Of a stretch of DNA of 64,000 nt, positions 53,792 through 64,000 are shown piece by piece (the stretch's first letter is position 1; each line of letters opens with the position of its first letter). Made by a program: the position numbers and the translations under genes. Under the pieces are notes generated by a model. The model searched no databases and was not told where the DNA came from. It saw only the letters and a list, made by a program, of their open reading frames with translations. Source of the DNA: a bacterium (lineage in GTDB: Bacteria; Bacillota; Bacilli; Lactobacillales; Streptococcaceae). Location of the stretch: the NCBI GenBank assembly GCA_905221145.1, contig CAJNCA010000008.1:6216-70215 (forward strand), given 5' to 3'.

Positions 53792-56700
53792 ATGAGAAAA
53801 ACAAGACAACAACTAGAAAAAATCACCAAATATTCGATTCGTAAGCTCACTGTTGGGGTAGGTCCTGTAGCCATCGGGGCCTTCCTTTTTGGTGCTAGTA
53901 CCTTTTCAGTAGATAAGGTGCAAGCCAATGAAGTTGGTGGTGCTCATAGCGTTCATTACCGTTATTTGGCAGAGCAGGAATTGACCGAGTCTGAAAAAGC
54001 CCTGATTCACCATGAGGTTCCAACAGAATTTCAAGATGATGGTATTCTTTATGTGGTTTATCGTAAGAAGGCAACTAACAGTCAACAACTTCCATACACA
54101 GGAAGTAAGGAGCTAGCTCTAGCAGGCCTTGGCTTGGCAACGGCTTCTCTAGCAGTCTTTTTGGTGTCCAAAAAAGGTCGCAAAGAGGTTCTAGGCGTTC
54201 TCTTGATTGGTTCTTTAGGAGCCAGCACCTTTGTACCTTATGGTACGTTTGCGTTTGAAAATAAAGAATTGCTTTCTTATAACCAAACTATTTCAGCCTC
54301 TACACATGAAGGCTTGGCTGAAGGGATTATCCACATTGATGGCTATGAATACATTGGTTACTTCAAGGAAGCGGAACTCCATCCATCAAGACCAGCTTCA
54401 GCTGAAAAGTCTCAGTTGCCAGTAGAAAAGCAAAGTTCAAAAGAAATAGAGAAAACAGAAGTCGTTCAAGAAAGACATGCGGTTACTCCAGAAACTATCG
54501 TTGAGAATCCTGTAGTAGAGACTCCAGTTTCTCCTGCGGTTGAAGAAAAAACAGTTTCTGAGAAGCCTCAGACAAGACAAGAAGAGAGCTTGGTGGAGAT
54601 TCCTTTTGAAACGGTGACAAGTCCAGATGCGAATTTAGCAGAAAGACAGACTCGTATCGTCACAGTCGGAGTAAAGGGTCAGCGTCGAATTGTAACCAAA
54701 GTTTCGGTGGTCAATGGTCAAGAAGTTAGAGAAGTCATTGAAGACCAAGTGGTTCAAAATCCTGTGTCGCAAGTCATTACAGTCGGAACTAAGAAAGAGG
54801 TGCAACCTGCCCCAACTCCAGTACCACAAGCTGAACCAAGTCAACAAGTAGCTAAAGGTACGCAAGAAGAAGTCAAAGCAAGTCAAGCCCTAACGCAGCC
54901 CGAATTACCAGAAGCTCCAGTTGAAGCCAAAGGCACCCAAGAAGAAGGTAAGGCAGGCCAATCCTTAACGCAGCCAGAAATGCCAGAATCTCCAGTTGAA
55001 GCCAAAGGTACTCAAGAAGGTAAGGCAGGCCAAGCTTTAACGCAACCTGAAATGCCAGAGGCTCCAGTAGAAGCCAAAGGGACTCAAGAAGAAGGTAAGG
55101 CAGGCCAATCCTTAACGCAGCCCGAATTACCAGAAGCTCCAGTAGAAGTAAAAGGCACACAAGAGGAAGGTAAGGCAGGTCAAGCTTTAGTACAGCCAGA
55201 ACTTCCTGAATATACAGAAGCAGTTTCAACTAAGGGAACACAAGAACTAGGAAAAGAAGGTCAAGCTACAGAGCAACCAGCAAATCCAGAATATAAAGTA
55301 ACAACTGGTACAGTTGAAAAGTCTACGGAAAGTGAACTAGATTTTACAACAGAAGTAGTTCCTGATGATACAAAATATGTAGATGAAGAAGTAGTTGAAC
55401 GGCAAGGTACTAAAGGAGTTCAAGTTACGAAAACAACTTATGAAACAGTGGAAGGTGTCGAAACAGATAAAGTCGTATCTACAACGACAGAAGTGAAAAC
55501 TCCTGCCGTTTCTAAAGTCGTTAAAAAAGGGACAAAACCAATTGAAGGAACAAAAGTTGAAACAAGAGAAGAAGCCATTCCTTTTGAAACAAAAACAGAA
55601 GAGGATGATACTTTAAAACGAGGAACAACTAAAGTTGCTCAAGAAGGTGTAGACGGTAAGAAACAAATTACTGAAACGTATAAAACGATTCGTGGAGAAA
55701 AAACAAGTGAAGCTCCAACAGTAGAAGAAAAAGTTATCTTACAACCTCAAGATAAAATTATTAAGCAAGGCACAAAAGGGTTAGAAAAGCCAACATTACA
55801 ATGGGCAAATACTGAAAAAGATGTTTTGAAGAAGAGCGCAACAGCTAGTTATACATTAAATAAACCAGCTGGAGTAGAAATCAAATCAATCAAATTAGCG
55901 TTGAAAGATAAAGATGGACAACTTGTAAAAGAAGTAACGGTATCTGAAAATAATTTAAACGCTACTTTAGATAAATTGAAATATTATCAAGGATACACTC
56001 TATCTACTACGATGGTTTATGATCGTGGAGAAGGCGAAGAAACTGAGAAATTAGAAGATAAACAAATTCAGTTAGACCTCAAAAAAGTTGAAATCAAGAA
56101 CATCAAAGAAACAAGTTTGATGAGTATGGATGCTGAAGGAAAAGAAACAGATAAGAGCTTATTAACTGAAAAGCCAACAGATGTTGCTCCATTATATTTA
56201 CGTGTAACAACGCATGATAATAAGACAACAAGACTTGCAGTAAGTTCTGTTGAAGAAGTTGTTGTTGATGGGAAAACATTGTACAAAGTTGTAGCGAAAG
56301 CTCCAGACTTAGTTCAACGTAGAGCAGATGATACTTTCAGTGAAGAGTATGTTCATTACTTTGAAAAACAAAAAGCACACGAAGGTGATGTATATTATAG
56401 TTTTAATGACTTGGTAACAGCTATGAAAGCTAACCCAAGTGGTACTTTTAAACTTGGTACAGACCTTAATGCTGCTAACGTACCAACTCCAAATAAACAA
56501 TATGTACCTGGTAAATTTAGCGGAACTTTAACAAGTGTCGATGGAAAACATTATACAATTCACAATATGGCTCGTCAGTTATTTGATAATGTTGAAGGCG
56601 CTACAATTAATAACATTAACTTAGGTAATGTTAATATTAATATGCCTTGGATTGAAAATATTTCAGCACTATCAAGAGTAGCTAAAAACTCCACAGTTGA

Positions 56701-59700
56701 AAATGTCAAGGTAACTGGTAGCATCCTTGGTAAAGATGGTATTGCAGGTATTGTAAACAAAGTGGACGTTGGTGGTTTATTACAAAATGTTGCCTTTGTT
56801 GGTAAACTTACTGGTGTCGGCGATAAAGGCTGGGATATGGGCGGTATTTCTGGAGAAGTTTGGAAAGGGAATATTAAAAAAGCCTATGTTGATGCTGATA
56901 TTGTAGCAAATAAAGCTCGTATTGGTGGTCTTGTTGCTAGAACAGATAATGGTTACGATGGAAATGGGGTTAATAAATACGCATTTACTAGTCAATCTGT
57001 CGTTAAAGGAACTATTAAGGTGAAAACTCCTGTTGAAGTTGGTGGTTTCATTAGTAAAAACTATCCATGGGGTCGAGTTCTTGATACTGTTACAATGATG
57101 AAAGTTGAAAATGGTGAAGAATTCTATGGTTCTAAAGACCTTGTTGATGAAGATGGATACTTTACAAATAATTGGATAGATAGAAACTATGTTGTTACAG
57201 GTGTGAGTGAAGGGAAACGTTCATTCAAATATTCTCGTAGTAAACGAATCCAAGAAATCAGCTTAGAAGAAGCTAACAAGAAAATAGAGTCATTCGGAAT
57301 TACAGCCGATAAATTCGAAATTGCTCCACTTGTGGAAGATAAACTAAACCAAGTGAAACCAAAATCTGATACTTATAAAGAGATTCAAGATTATAATGCA
57401 GATCGTGAACTTGCTTACCGTAATATTGAAAAACTTCAACCATTCTACAATAAAGAATGGATTATCAATCAAGGAAATAAAATTCCTGCAGGTTCTAAAT
57501 TATTAACGACTGAAGTATTATCTGTAACAGGTATGAAAGATGGACAATTTGTAACGGACTTATCTGATGTTGATCATATTATGATTCATTACGCTGATGG
57601 AACGAAAGAAGAAAAAGCTGTATCAGCTAAAGCTGCGTCAAACGTAGAACAAGTAAAAGAATACGGTATTACAGATTTAGGTGATGTAGTTTACACACCA
57701 AATATGGTAGTTAAAGACCGTACTCAACTAATCAGTGAGATTAAAACGAAATTAGATAGTGTTCAATTAATTTCACAAGAAGTTCGTGACTTAATGGATA
57801 AACGTAATAAACCAGCTGAGAATAGTGAAAATCATAAGAACAACTACATTCGTAACTTGTTCCTTGAAGAAAGCTTTGAAGAAACGAAAGCTAATTTAGA
57901 TAAATTAGTCAAAGCTTTAGTCGAAAACGAAGACCATCAATTAAACGGTGACGAAGCAGCCATGAAAGCTCTTCTTAAAAAAGTAGAAGATAACAAAGCT
58001 AAAATAATGATGGCTCTTACTTATTTAAATCGTTATTATGGATTTAAATACAATGATATGAGTATTAAAGACCTTATGATGTTCAAACCTGATTTCTATG
58101 GTAAGAATGTTAGTGTTATCGATAGATTGATTCAAATTGGTTCTAGTGAGAAAAACTTAAAAGGTGACCGAACTCAAGATGCTTATCGTGATGTGATTGC
58201 GGGAGCAACAGGTAAAGGTAACTTAAATGACTTTTTAACATATAATATGAAGTTGTTTACAGAAGATACTGATATGAATGTTTGGTATAAGAAGGCTGTA
58301 TCACACACTAACTATATTGTTGAGAAGCAATCCTCAAACCCTGCGTTTGCTAATAAAAAATATCATTTGTATGAAAACCTTAATAACGGTGAGCATGGAC
58401 GTTATATCCTACCACTTCTTAATACGAAGAAAGCTCATATGTTCTTGATTTCAACATACAATACACTAGCATTTAGTGCGTTTGAGAAATATGGTAAGAA
58501 TACAGAAGCTGAACGTGAAGCATTCAAGAAAGAAATCGACTTACGTGCACAAGAACAAATCAACTACTTAGACTTCTGGTCTCGCTTGGCGGCTGATAAT
58601 GTACGTAATCAGTTGTTGAAATCTGAAAACATGGTTCCATCGGCTATCTGGGATAACCATGGTGCGCCAGGTGGATGGGTTGATAGAATGGGTCACACGA
58701 AGAATGGTAATTATGCTCCAATTCGTGAGTTCTATGGTCCAACTGGTAAGTGGCACGGTGATAATGGCATGGGTGCATACGCATATATCTTTGATAGACC
58801 TCAAAACTCAGAAGCCGTGTACTATATTTGGTCAAGTATGATTAGTGATTTCGGTACATCAGCCTTTACTCATGAAACAACGCATATCAATGACCGTATG
58901 GCTTACTTAGGTGGTTGGGGACATCGTGAGGGTACAGACGTTGAAGCCTTTGCTCAAGGAATGTTACAATCTCCAGCTGTATCAAGTTCGAATGGTGACT
59001 ACGGTGCACTAGGTCTTAACATGGCTTATAAACGTGAAAACGATGGTAAACAATGGTACAACTATGATCCAAATAAATTAGATAGTAGAGAAGCTATCGA
59101 CCATTACATGAAAAACTATAATGAAGCGCTCATGATGCTCGACCATTTAGAAGCGGATGCCGTTATCGCGAAGAATGATGGTGACAACAACAAGTGGTTC
59201 AAGAAGATGGACAAAAAATGGCGTGAGAAAGCTGATAGAAATGGTTTAGTTGGACAACCACACCAATGGGATTTACTTCGTGACCTAAATGACGCGGAGA
59301 ACAAGAAGAAATTGACAAGCATTGATGACCTTGTAGATGGTAATTACGTGACTAAGCATAATATGCCTGGTAATAAACATTATCGTGCTGAAGGTTTTGA
59401 TACGGCATATCAAACTGTAAGTATGATGGCTGGAATTTACGGTGGTAATACAAGTCAAAGTGCTGTAGGTTCTATCTCGTTCAAACATAATACATTCCGT
59501 ATGTGGGGTTACTTCGGATATGTCAATGGATTTGTCGGATATGCTTCAAACAAGTATAAACAAGAATCTAAAGCAGCTGGTAGACCGGGTCTTGGTGATG
59601 ACTTTATCATTGAGAAAGTGTCTGGTGGTAAATTCCACACACTAGAAGAGTGGAAGAAAGAATGGTTCAAGGAAGTCAAAGCTAAAGGAGAAAAAGGATT

Positions 59701-59890
59701 TGTCGAAATTGAAATCGACGGACAGAAAATTTCAACTTATGCAGGACTCCAAGAATTGTTCAACAAAGCTGTTGAAAATGACCTTAAAGCGGGTAATTCA
59801 AACCAAACAGTTGCACTCAAAGAAAAAGTTTACAAACAACTCTTGCAGAAATCAGATGGATTTGCTGGTGATTTATTCACTAAAGCATAA
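53792..59890 (+). CDS. zmpB: M26-family zinc metalloprotease (ZmpB-like)
   Basis: A 2032-residue surface protease. It starts with a YSIRK signal ([19 protein letters not shown]) and has its sorting signal near the N terminus (LPYTG 100-104, then a hydrophobic stretch and KKGRKE), the arrangement typical of IgA1 protease/ZmpB relatives. Three G5-like domains (about 270-345, 510-575, 590-660) flank a Lys-Gly-Thr-Gln repeat region. A beta-helix-like middle follows, then the gluzincin site HETTH (1694-1698) with the third zinc ligand Glu1718 in DVEAF. The target protein is unknown; ZmpB is chosen over IgA1 protease by context only. ATG 53792 fits AGAAAG; GTG 53786 is possible. Confidence 0.88.
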   Translation: MRKTRQQLEKITKYSIRKLTVGVGPVAIGAFLFGASTFSVDKVQANEVGGAHSVHYRYLAEQELTESEKALIHHEVPTEFQDDGILYVVYRKKATNSQQLPYTGSKELALAGLGLATASLAVFLVSKKGRKEVLGVLLIGSLGASTFVPYGTFAFENKELLSYNQTISASTHEGLAEGIIHIDGYEYIGYFKEAELHPSRPASAEKSQLPVEKQSSKEIEKTEVVQERHAVTPETIVENPVVETPVSPAVEEKTVSEKPQTRQEESLVEIPFETVTSPDANLAERQTRIVTVGVKGQRRIVTKVSVVNGQEVREVIEDQVVQNPVSQVITVGTKKEVQPAPTPVPQAEPSQQVAKGTQEEVKASQALTQPELPEAPVEAKGTQEEGKAGQSLTQPEMPESPVEAKGTQEGKAGQALTQPEMPEAPVEAKGTQEEGKAGQSLTQPELPEAPVEVKGTQEEGKAGQALVQPELPEYTEAVSTKGTQELGKEGQATEQPANPEYKVTTGTVEKSTESELDFTTEVVPDDTKYVDEEVVERQGTKGVQVTKTTYETVEGVETDKVVSTTTEVKTPAVSKVVKKGTKPIEGTKVETREEAIPFETKTEEDDTLKRGTTKVAQEGVDGKKQITETYKTIRGEKTSEAPTVEEKVILQPQDKIIKQGTKGLEKPTLQWANTEKDVLKKSATASYTLNKPAGVEIKSIKLALKDKDGQLVKEVTVSENNLNATLDKLKYYQGYTLSTTMVYDRGEGEETEKLEDKQIQLDLKKVEIKNIKETSLMSMDAEGKETDKSLLTEKPTDVAPLYLRVTTHDNKTTRLAVSSVEEVVVDGKTLYKVVAKAPDLVQRRADDTFSEEYVHYFEKQKAHEGDVYYSFNDLVTAMKANPSGTFKLGTDLNAANVPTPNKQYVPGKFSGTLTSVDGKHYTIHNMARQLFDNVEGATINNINLGNVNINMPWIENISALSRVAKNSTVENVKVTGSILGKDGIAGIVNKVDVGGLLQNVAFVGKLTGVGDKGWDMGGISGEVWKGNIKKAYVDADIVANKARIGGLVARTDNGYDGNGVNKYAFTSQSVVKGTIKVKTPVEVGGFISKNYPWGRVLDTVTMMKVENGEEFYGSKDLVDEDGYFTNNWIDRNYVVTGVSEGKRSFKYSRSKRIQEISLEEANKKIESFGITADKFEIAPLVEDKLNQVKPKSDTYKEIQDYNADRELAYRNIEKLQPFYNKEWIINQGNKIPAGSKLLTTEVLSVTGMKDGQFVTDLSDVDHIMIHYADGTKEEKAVSAKAASNVEQVKEYGITDLGDVVYTPNMVVKDRTQLISEIKTKLDSVQLISQEVRDLMDKRNKPAENSENHKNNYIRNLFLEESFEETKANLDKLVKALVENEDHQLNGDEAAMKALLKKVEDNKAKIMMALTYLNRYYGFKYNDMSIKDLMMFKPDFYGKNVSVIDRLIQIGSSEKNLKGDRTQDAYRDVIAGATGKGNLNDFLTYNMKLFTEDTDMNVWYKKAVSHTNYIVEKQSSNPAFANKKYHLYENLNNGEHGRYILPLLNTKKAHMFLISTYNTLAFSAFEKYGKNTEAEREAFKKEIDLRAQEQINYLDFWSRLAADNVRNQLLKSENMVPSAIWDNHGAPGGWVDRMGHTKNGNYAPIREFYGPTGKWHGDNGMGAYAYIFDRPQNSEAVYYIWSSMISDFGTSAFTHETTHINDRMAYLGGWGHREGTDVEAFAQGMLQSPAVSSSNGDYGALGLNMAYKRENDGKQWYNYDPNKLDSREAIDHYMKNYNEALMMLDHLEADAVIAKNDGDNNKWFKKMDKKWREKADRNGLVGQPHQWDLLRDLNDAENKKKLTSIDDLVDGNYVTKHNMPGNKHYRAEGFDTAYQTVSMMAGIYGGNTSQSAVGSISFKHNTFRMWGYFGYVNGFVGYASNKYKQESKAAGRPGLGDDFIIEKVSGGKFHTLEEWKKEWFKEVKAKGEKGFVEIEIDGQKISTYAGLQELFNKAVENDLKAGNSNQTVALKEKVYKQLLQKSDGFAGDLFTKA
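54854..55306 (+). repeat. 25-residue tandem repeats in the metalloprotease
   Basis: Six units start with Lys-Gly-Thr-Gln at 54854, 54929, 55004, 55076, 55151 and 55232. Unit pattern: [11 protein letters not shown], then LTQPE(M/L)PEAPVEA. Spacing is 75 bp except 72 bp (one codon lost) for unit 3 and 81 bp for unit 5. The last unit is the most diverged. The array lies between the first two G5 domains and is probably an extended stalk whose length can vary. Confidence 0.9.
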
Positions 59891-60212
59891 TCAAGAGTAA
59901 TTTAATAGCCAGAAAATGATAAAAAGGTAGATCTTGACTGGATCTACTTTTTTTGATGTTCTTGCAGTTCTTAAATGTTCATTTGCCAGTATAATTATTG
60001 AATATATTTATAACCAAAATACTAGAAAATAGATTTTCAAAAAGTAAATGAAATGTCAGTCTGCGCTTTGTTTTATGGATTCTGTTCTAGTTCAAACAAC
60101 TTGCAAAAATAGCTTAAAAATTATAAAATGAAATATAAAGTAATTTGTAAATACGCATAAAATTCAATATGATATAATGTGTATATAGATAAGAGAAAAG
60201 GAAATATTATAA
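59891..60212 (+). promoter_or_regulatory. Intergenic region: zmpB terminator and promoter of the last surface protein
   Basis: A 7-bp stem (GTAGATC 59927-59933, GATCTAC 59941-59947), lengthened by A-T pairs, ends zmpB with seven T to 59954. The remaining 200 bp is AT-rich with no gene. An extended -10, TGA then TATAAT (60173-60178), lies 35 bp before ATG 60213. AAAAGGAAA (60197-60204) is the ribosome site. Confidence 0.7.
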
Positions 60213-63200
60213 ATGAAGAACAAGCTTTCTGATAAGTCCCTTGAGAATCAGAGAAAAGAAAAAATCATGCGTTTCTCCATTCGTAAATATAGTTTTGGTG
60301 CAGCGAGTGTAGCGGTTGCTGCCTTTTTAATGTTTTTAGGAAATGGAGCAGTTGCAGCGGATCAATTGAAAGTAACTGAAGAGTCTTCTAGTAAAGTAGA
60401 GTTGGCTAAAGAAGGTGGGGATAAGACTGAAAATCAGAGTGAGTCCAAAATCAGTGAGCCGAAAATTACTAAACCAGAACTAGATAAAAGTCAACTTGCA
60501 AATTATATTGGTGAAATTGAAGGTAAGATTTCAAGTGGAGCCTACGCTAATAAGACAGAGGAAAGTGTAGCGAATCTAGCTGCTGAGTTAGCAAATGCCA
60601 AAGCAACTTTAGCGAGCGCAAGCAGTCAAGAAGAATTGACGAGTGCCTATCAAAAACTGGTTACTACTGTTAACTCAAAATTACGAAATAAGCCGGTTGA
60701 GAAAAAAGAAATTGTTTCAACAGATACTACTGAGAGTAAAGAAACAGTTGGTATCAAAGCTGAGAATACTGAAAAACCATCAGAATCAAATGCGATTGAA
60801 AATACTGGTGCCAATGATCCGCGTAATGGAAGTGAAATTGAAAAGGATACAACATTCCGTGCAGCTGTCAATCAAGATCCAAAGGTAGATTTTACATTCT
60901 CCATACCAGATGAGAAGAAAATCTATATCTATAACGAAGAGCATTTTTCATTAGAAATTCCAGTTTATTCTGAAACTGGAAAAATTCGCTATGCAACGAT
61001 TAAGAAAGGATCTAGACAAAGATTCCCTAATGTTGCAGGTACAGATAATGACTTGGATGTTGAATTTGGATTTACAGCTACTGTGATAAATCGTGCTGAA
61101 ACGGTAGGGGTAACATCGGAGGCGAGTCAAGCAAATCCTGCGAAAATCGTTATTACAGGTCGTCCAAACGATATACTGAAAAAACACAGAGATTATACAA
61201 AACAAGAAAACCAAACACTTAACGTGGGTACTCGTTATATTCAGGTGGTTGATGATCAAGGTAGAGAGAATCTTAAAAAAGGTGATAGTATTGCAGACCC
61301 AGGGTATTTCTACTTAGTGTTAAAATCTCAAGCAAAAAAATACGCCTTAAGATCTCAACCTACAGATGAAAAGATTTCTGTAACTAGTTTGACAAATCCT
61401 ACAGCGGAAGATTTAAAGAAAATCAAAGATAGTATTCAATTAGAATATTCAACAACAAACGAAGATGCACGATTTGCTGATAAACGTGGAACTTTAGTAG
61501 AACACCCAGAGGATGTTATTCAATCGGTTAATATCGTCGGAAATAATATCGTTGTTACATTTACAGATGGTTCTACGAAGACGAAACCAGTAAGTGAAAT
61601 TGTACAAAAAAATGTTCCACCGGTTGTTAATCTACCGTATTCAAACGAAGCGAACAGAAATATTTATATCTATTCTGGAGAAGAGACAGACCTAACATTT
61701 ACTGCAACGGATGAGTCTAAGATTAAAGACCTAAAACTTCGTGGCCCTGGTGACATTAACTATAATAATGCAACTAGTTTTGGTTTAGCAGTAGGGAATA
61801 TTGTTGATAGCGCAGTAACAAGCGGAGCAGGTTCTGTTTCTGAAGATAAGAAGACAGCAACCATTAAAATGACTGGAACAACGAATTTAACTGCTGGGAA
61901 AAAATGGACAAGTGTTATCGTTGCAAAAGATGACAACAATGGAGAAAGTGCACCTTTTAACGGAAGAATTAATGCAACTACTAATCCAGCAGAACGTCAA
62001 AAAATTGAAGGTTATGTTGAGTTTGTTGTAAAAAATCAAACTACTAAATATGATATTAAGACTCCAGAAGGAACAGTTAGTGTAGTAGATCCAGCGAATG
62101 TTACGGCTGACGAATTTGAAAAAATTAAAGAAAAAGTAAAAATCGAATACTCTCAAACTAATGATGACGCAAATCTTACAAGTAAGAGAGGACAAGCTGT
62201 AGACAATCAGGCGACAAGAATTTCTACGATTACAAAAGATGCTAATGGAAATCTTGTTGTGACCTATAAAGATGGTTCAACTGATACAAAACCTTTATCA
62301 GAATTCACAAGTTTAAATAAACAACCTGCAATTGATGCAATTAATACAGCTGCAGACAATAAAATTGCAGAAATTAATGCTAATACAAACGCAACTGCAG
62401 AAGAAAAAGCAGCTGCAATCGAAAAAGTTAATGCCGATAAGGCGAAAGCTTTAACAGCAATTAATGATAACTCGGTAACGACAAAAGCAGCATTAGATAA
62501 TGCCAAAACATCTGGGACAACAGCGATTAGCAATGATAATCCTGTAGCAACGAAGAAAGATACGGCAAAAGCAGCTATTGACTCAGCTTTAAGAGAGAAA
62601 GAAGCAGCCATCGATGCGAATAACGACTTAACGACAGAAGAGAAGAATGCAGCAAAAGCAGATGCACAGGCAAAAGCAACTGCAGCGAAAACAGCAATTG
62701 ATAATGCGACAACAAACGCAGCAGTGGACTCAGCCCAAACGGCAGGAACAACAAGTGTAAGTTCAGTAACGCCAACAGCGGTAGCGAAACCAGCGGCTAA
62801 GAAAGCAATAGATGATGCACTTAAAGCGAAAGAAGCACAACTTGATGCAAGAAATGATTTAACAACTGAAGAAAAAGAAGCATCAAAAGCAGATGCACAA
62901 GCAAGAGCAACAGCGGCTAAAAATAATATTGATACTGCAACAACAAACTCAACAGTAGATAATACGAAAACTACAGGCGTTGCTGATGTGGAAAGTGTTA
63001 ATCCGCAAGCAAGCCAAAAGAAAACTGATGCAAAAAATGCAGTCGATGAAGCGTTAAAAGCAAAAGAGGCAGCGATTGATGCCAATAATGATTTGACTGC
63101 TGAAGAAAAAGCCAAAGCTAAGGAAGACGCAAAAGCGAAAGCTGACGCAGCTAAGCAAGCAATCGACAACGCGACAACAAACGATGCAGTAACGCAAGCT

Positions 63201-64000
63201 AAAAACGCTGGGGCAGCAAGTGTATCTTCAGTCACTCCAACACCAGTAGCTAAACCGGCTGCAAAACAAGCCATCGATGACGCATTGAAAGCAAAGAATG
63301 ACGCGATTGATTCCAATAACGATTTGACTGCTGAAGAAAAAGCCAAAGCTAAAGAAGATGCGAAAGCCAAAGCCGATGCAGCGAAACAAGCAATCAACAA
63401 CGCAACAACAAACGCAGCGGTAGAACAAGCTAAAAATGACGGAGCGACAAGTGTATCTTCAGTCACTCCAACACCAGCAGCTAAACCGGCTGCAAAACAA
63501 GCAATTGATGACGCATTGAAAGTTAAGAACGACGCGATTGATGCCAACAACGATTTGACTGCTGAAGAAAAAGCCAAAGCTAAGGAAGACGCGAAAGCCA
63601 AAGCTGACGCAGCGAAGCAAGCAATCGACAACGCGACAACAAACACAGAGTTAGAACAAGCTAAAAATGACGGAGCGACAAGTGTATCTTCAGTCACTCC
63701 AACACCAGCAGCTAAACCGGCTGCAAAACAAGCCATCGATGACGCATTGAAAGCAAAGAATGACGCGATTGATTCCAATAACGATTTGACTGCTGAAGAA
63801 AAAGCCAAAGCTAAAGAAGATGCGAAAGCGAAAGCTGACGCAGCGAAGACTGCAATTGACAACGCAACAACAAACGATGCAGTAACGCAAGCTAAAAACG
63901 ACGGAGCAACATCAGTAGATTTGGTGACTCCAACGCCGGTAGCCAAACCAGCAGCTAAGAAAGCAATCGACGATGCACTGAAAGCTAAGAATGACGCGAT
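60213..64000 (+). CDS. YSIRK surface protein with DUF1542-type repeats, 3' end outside window
   Basis: At least 1262 residues; the frame is still open at the right edge. Residues 1-49 form a YSIRK signal peptide whose core FSIRKYSFGAASVAVAA equals that of the two giant adhesins at 1922 and 7902. A helical, low-complexity segment leads to the junction DPRNGSEIEKDTTFRA (about 207-222). A beta-rich region (about 230-700) contains two related segments, each with IEYS/LEYS, a DGST motif and TKPLSEF/TKPVSEI. From about residue 707 on, helical repeats of 77 residues with the DUF1542 pattern (AIDANNDLTAEEKAKAKEDA) fill the rest. A wall anchor presumably lies beyond the window. Related large proteins (Ebh, FmtB/SasC) act in adhesion or biofilm; the role here is inferred. 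Confidence 0.9.
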   Translation, partial: MKNKLSDKSLENQRKEKIMRFSIRKYSFGAASVAVAAFLMFLGNGAVAADQLKVTEESSSKVELAKEGGDKTENQSESKISEPKITKPELDKSQLANYIGEIEGKISSGAYANKTEESVANLAAELANAKATLASASSQEELTSAYQKLVTTVNSKLRNKPVEKKEIVSTDTTESKETVGIKAENTEKPSESNAIENTGANDPRNGSEIEKDTTFRAAVNQDPKVDFTFSIPDEKKIYIYNEEHFSLEIPVYSETGKIRYATIKKGSRQRFPNVAGTDNDLDVEFGFTATVINRAETVGVTSEASQANPAKIVITGRPNDILKKHRDYTKQENQTLNVGTRYIQVVDDQGRENLKKGDSIADPGYFYLVLKSQAKKYALRSQPTDEKISVTSLTNPTAEDLKKIKDSIQLEYSTTNEDARFADKRGTLVEHPEDVIQSVNIVGNNIVVTFTDGSTKTKPVSEIVQKNVPPVVNLPYSNEANRNIYIYSGEETDLTFTATDESKIKDLKLRGPGDINYNNATSFGLAVGNIVDSAVTSGAGSVSEDKKTATIKMTGTTNLTAGKKWTSVIVAKDDNNGESAPFNGRINATTNPAERQKIEGYVEFVVKNQTTKYDIKTPEGTVSVVDPANVTADEFEKIKEKVKIEYSQTNDDANLTSKRGQAVDNQATRISTITKDANGNLVVTYKDGSTDTKPLSEFTSLNKQPAIDAINTAADNKIAEINANTNATAEEKAAAIEKVNADKAKALTAINDNSVTTKAALDNAKTSGTTAISNDNPVATKKDTAKAAIDSALREKEAAIDANNDLTTEEKNAAKADAQAKATAAKTAIDNATTNAAVDSAQTAGTTSVSSVTPTAVAKPAAKKAIDDALKAKEAQLDARNDLTTEEKEASKADAQARATAAKNNIDTATTNSTVDNTKTTGVADVESVNPQASQKKTDAKNAVDEALKAKEAAIDANNDLTAEEKAKAKEDAKAKADAAKQAIDNATTNDAVTQAKNAGAASVSSVTPTPVAKPAAKQAIDDALKAKNDAIDSNNDLTAEEKAKAKEDAKAKADAAKQAINNATTNAAVEQAKNDGATSVSSVTPTPAAKPAAKQAIDDALKVKNDAIDANNDLTAEEKAKAKEDAKAKADAAKQAIDNATTNTELEQAKNDGATSVSSVTPTPAAKPAAKQAIDDALKAKNDAIDSNNDLTAEEKAKAKEDAKAKADAAKTAIDNATTNDAVTQAKNDGATSVDLVTPTPVAKPAAKKAIDDALKAKNDA
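62331..64000 (+). repeat. 231-bp DUF1542-type tandem repeats
   Basis: Using the Ile-Asp start of each unit, repeats begin at 62331, 62577, 62808, 63042, 63273, 63504, 63735 and 63966 (the last is cut). Spacing is 231 bp (77 codons) for most, with 246 and 234 bp for the first and third intervals. Units from 63042 on are nearly identical to one another at the DNA level; earlier ones are more diverged. Confidence 0.9.

Noticed and set aside
62264..63946. Long minus-strand ORF (560 codons) as a gene
   Set aside because: It lies wholly opposite the repeat region of the YSIRK protein, repeats with the same 231-bp period, has no ribosome site or promoter, and its composition mirrors the coding strand.

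Overview
The window comes from a low-GC Firmicute of the genus Streptococcus, mitis group (S. mitis, S. oralis, S. pneumoniae or a close relative). The evidence is the gene content and order (asnS / rpsF-ssb-rpsR / Cof-cyclophilin fusion / cvfD / ppaC / murE / murJ / aliB / metB-patB / murC / mltG / greA, and ccdA-etrx-msrAB / two-component pair / zmpB), YSIRK-type signal peptides, LPxTG anchors, an M26 zinc protease with an N-terminal sorting signal, a RUP-like repeat, and extended -10 (TGnTATAAT) promoters. The species cannot be fixed from the sequence alone.

Layout. 1-1644: end of a PLP aminotransferase gene and asnS. 1645-15290: accessory block of two tandem giant LPxTG surface proteins (1881 and 2445 aa). 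They share both ends and the terminator but differ in the middle, and carry two versus three copies of a three-module Rib-like super-repeat. 15300-24201: housekeeping genes, namely rpsF-ssb-rpsR, an acetyltransferase, a HAD/cyclophilin fusion, the S1 protein CvfD, a yabB/yazA-like pair, a RUP-like element, ppaC, a NlpC/P60-like protein, a DUF1803 protein, CsbD and murE (minus strand). 24209-24259: a divergent murE/murJ promoter whose two -35 boxes overlap. 24307-41219: murJ, aliB, an unknown gene with a long leader, metB, patB, a SNF2 helicase, an unknown protein, murC, two acetyltransferases, mltG, greA and an amino-acid permease. 41260-44800: patchy region with an acetyltransferase, a HAD-hydrolase remnant, an AT-rich ABC exporter pair, a decayed ORF, and an HTH regulator with a membrane partner. 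44833-48043: pncB-nadE, an intergenic hairpin repeat and an acetyltransferase. 48206-59890: CcdA, an extracellular thioredoxin lipoprotein, MsrAB, a response regulator / histidine kinase pair, a UPF0340 protein and a 2032-aa M26 metalloprotease. 60213-64000: a third YSIRK surface protein with 231-bp DUF1542-type repeats, cut by the window edge.

How it fits together. Much of the window serves the cell envelope: MurE and MurC make the peptidoglycan precursor, MurJ flips lipid II, MltG trims new glycan, and four very large surface proteins (three adhesin-like, one protease) are built on or attached to the wall. AliB imports peptides, and CcdA-Etrx-MsrAB repairs oxidised methionine in extracellular proteins. 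The ORFs opposite the adhesin repeats look like compositional shadows. The most notable observations are the murE/murJ promoter with overlapping -35 boxes, likely leaderless starts for murE and the methyltransferase gene, the mosaic tandem adhesins, and a mobile repeat that supplies the C terminus of a GIY-YIG protein. No CRISPR array, tRNA, rRNA, prophage or intact insertion sequence was seen. I did not find a convincing wholly new system.
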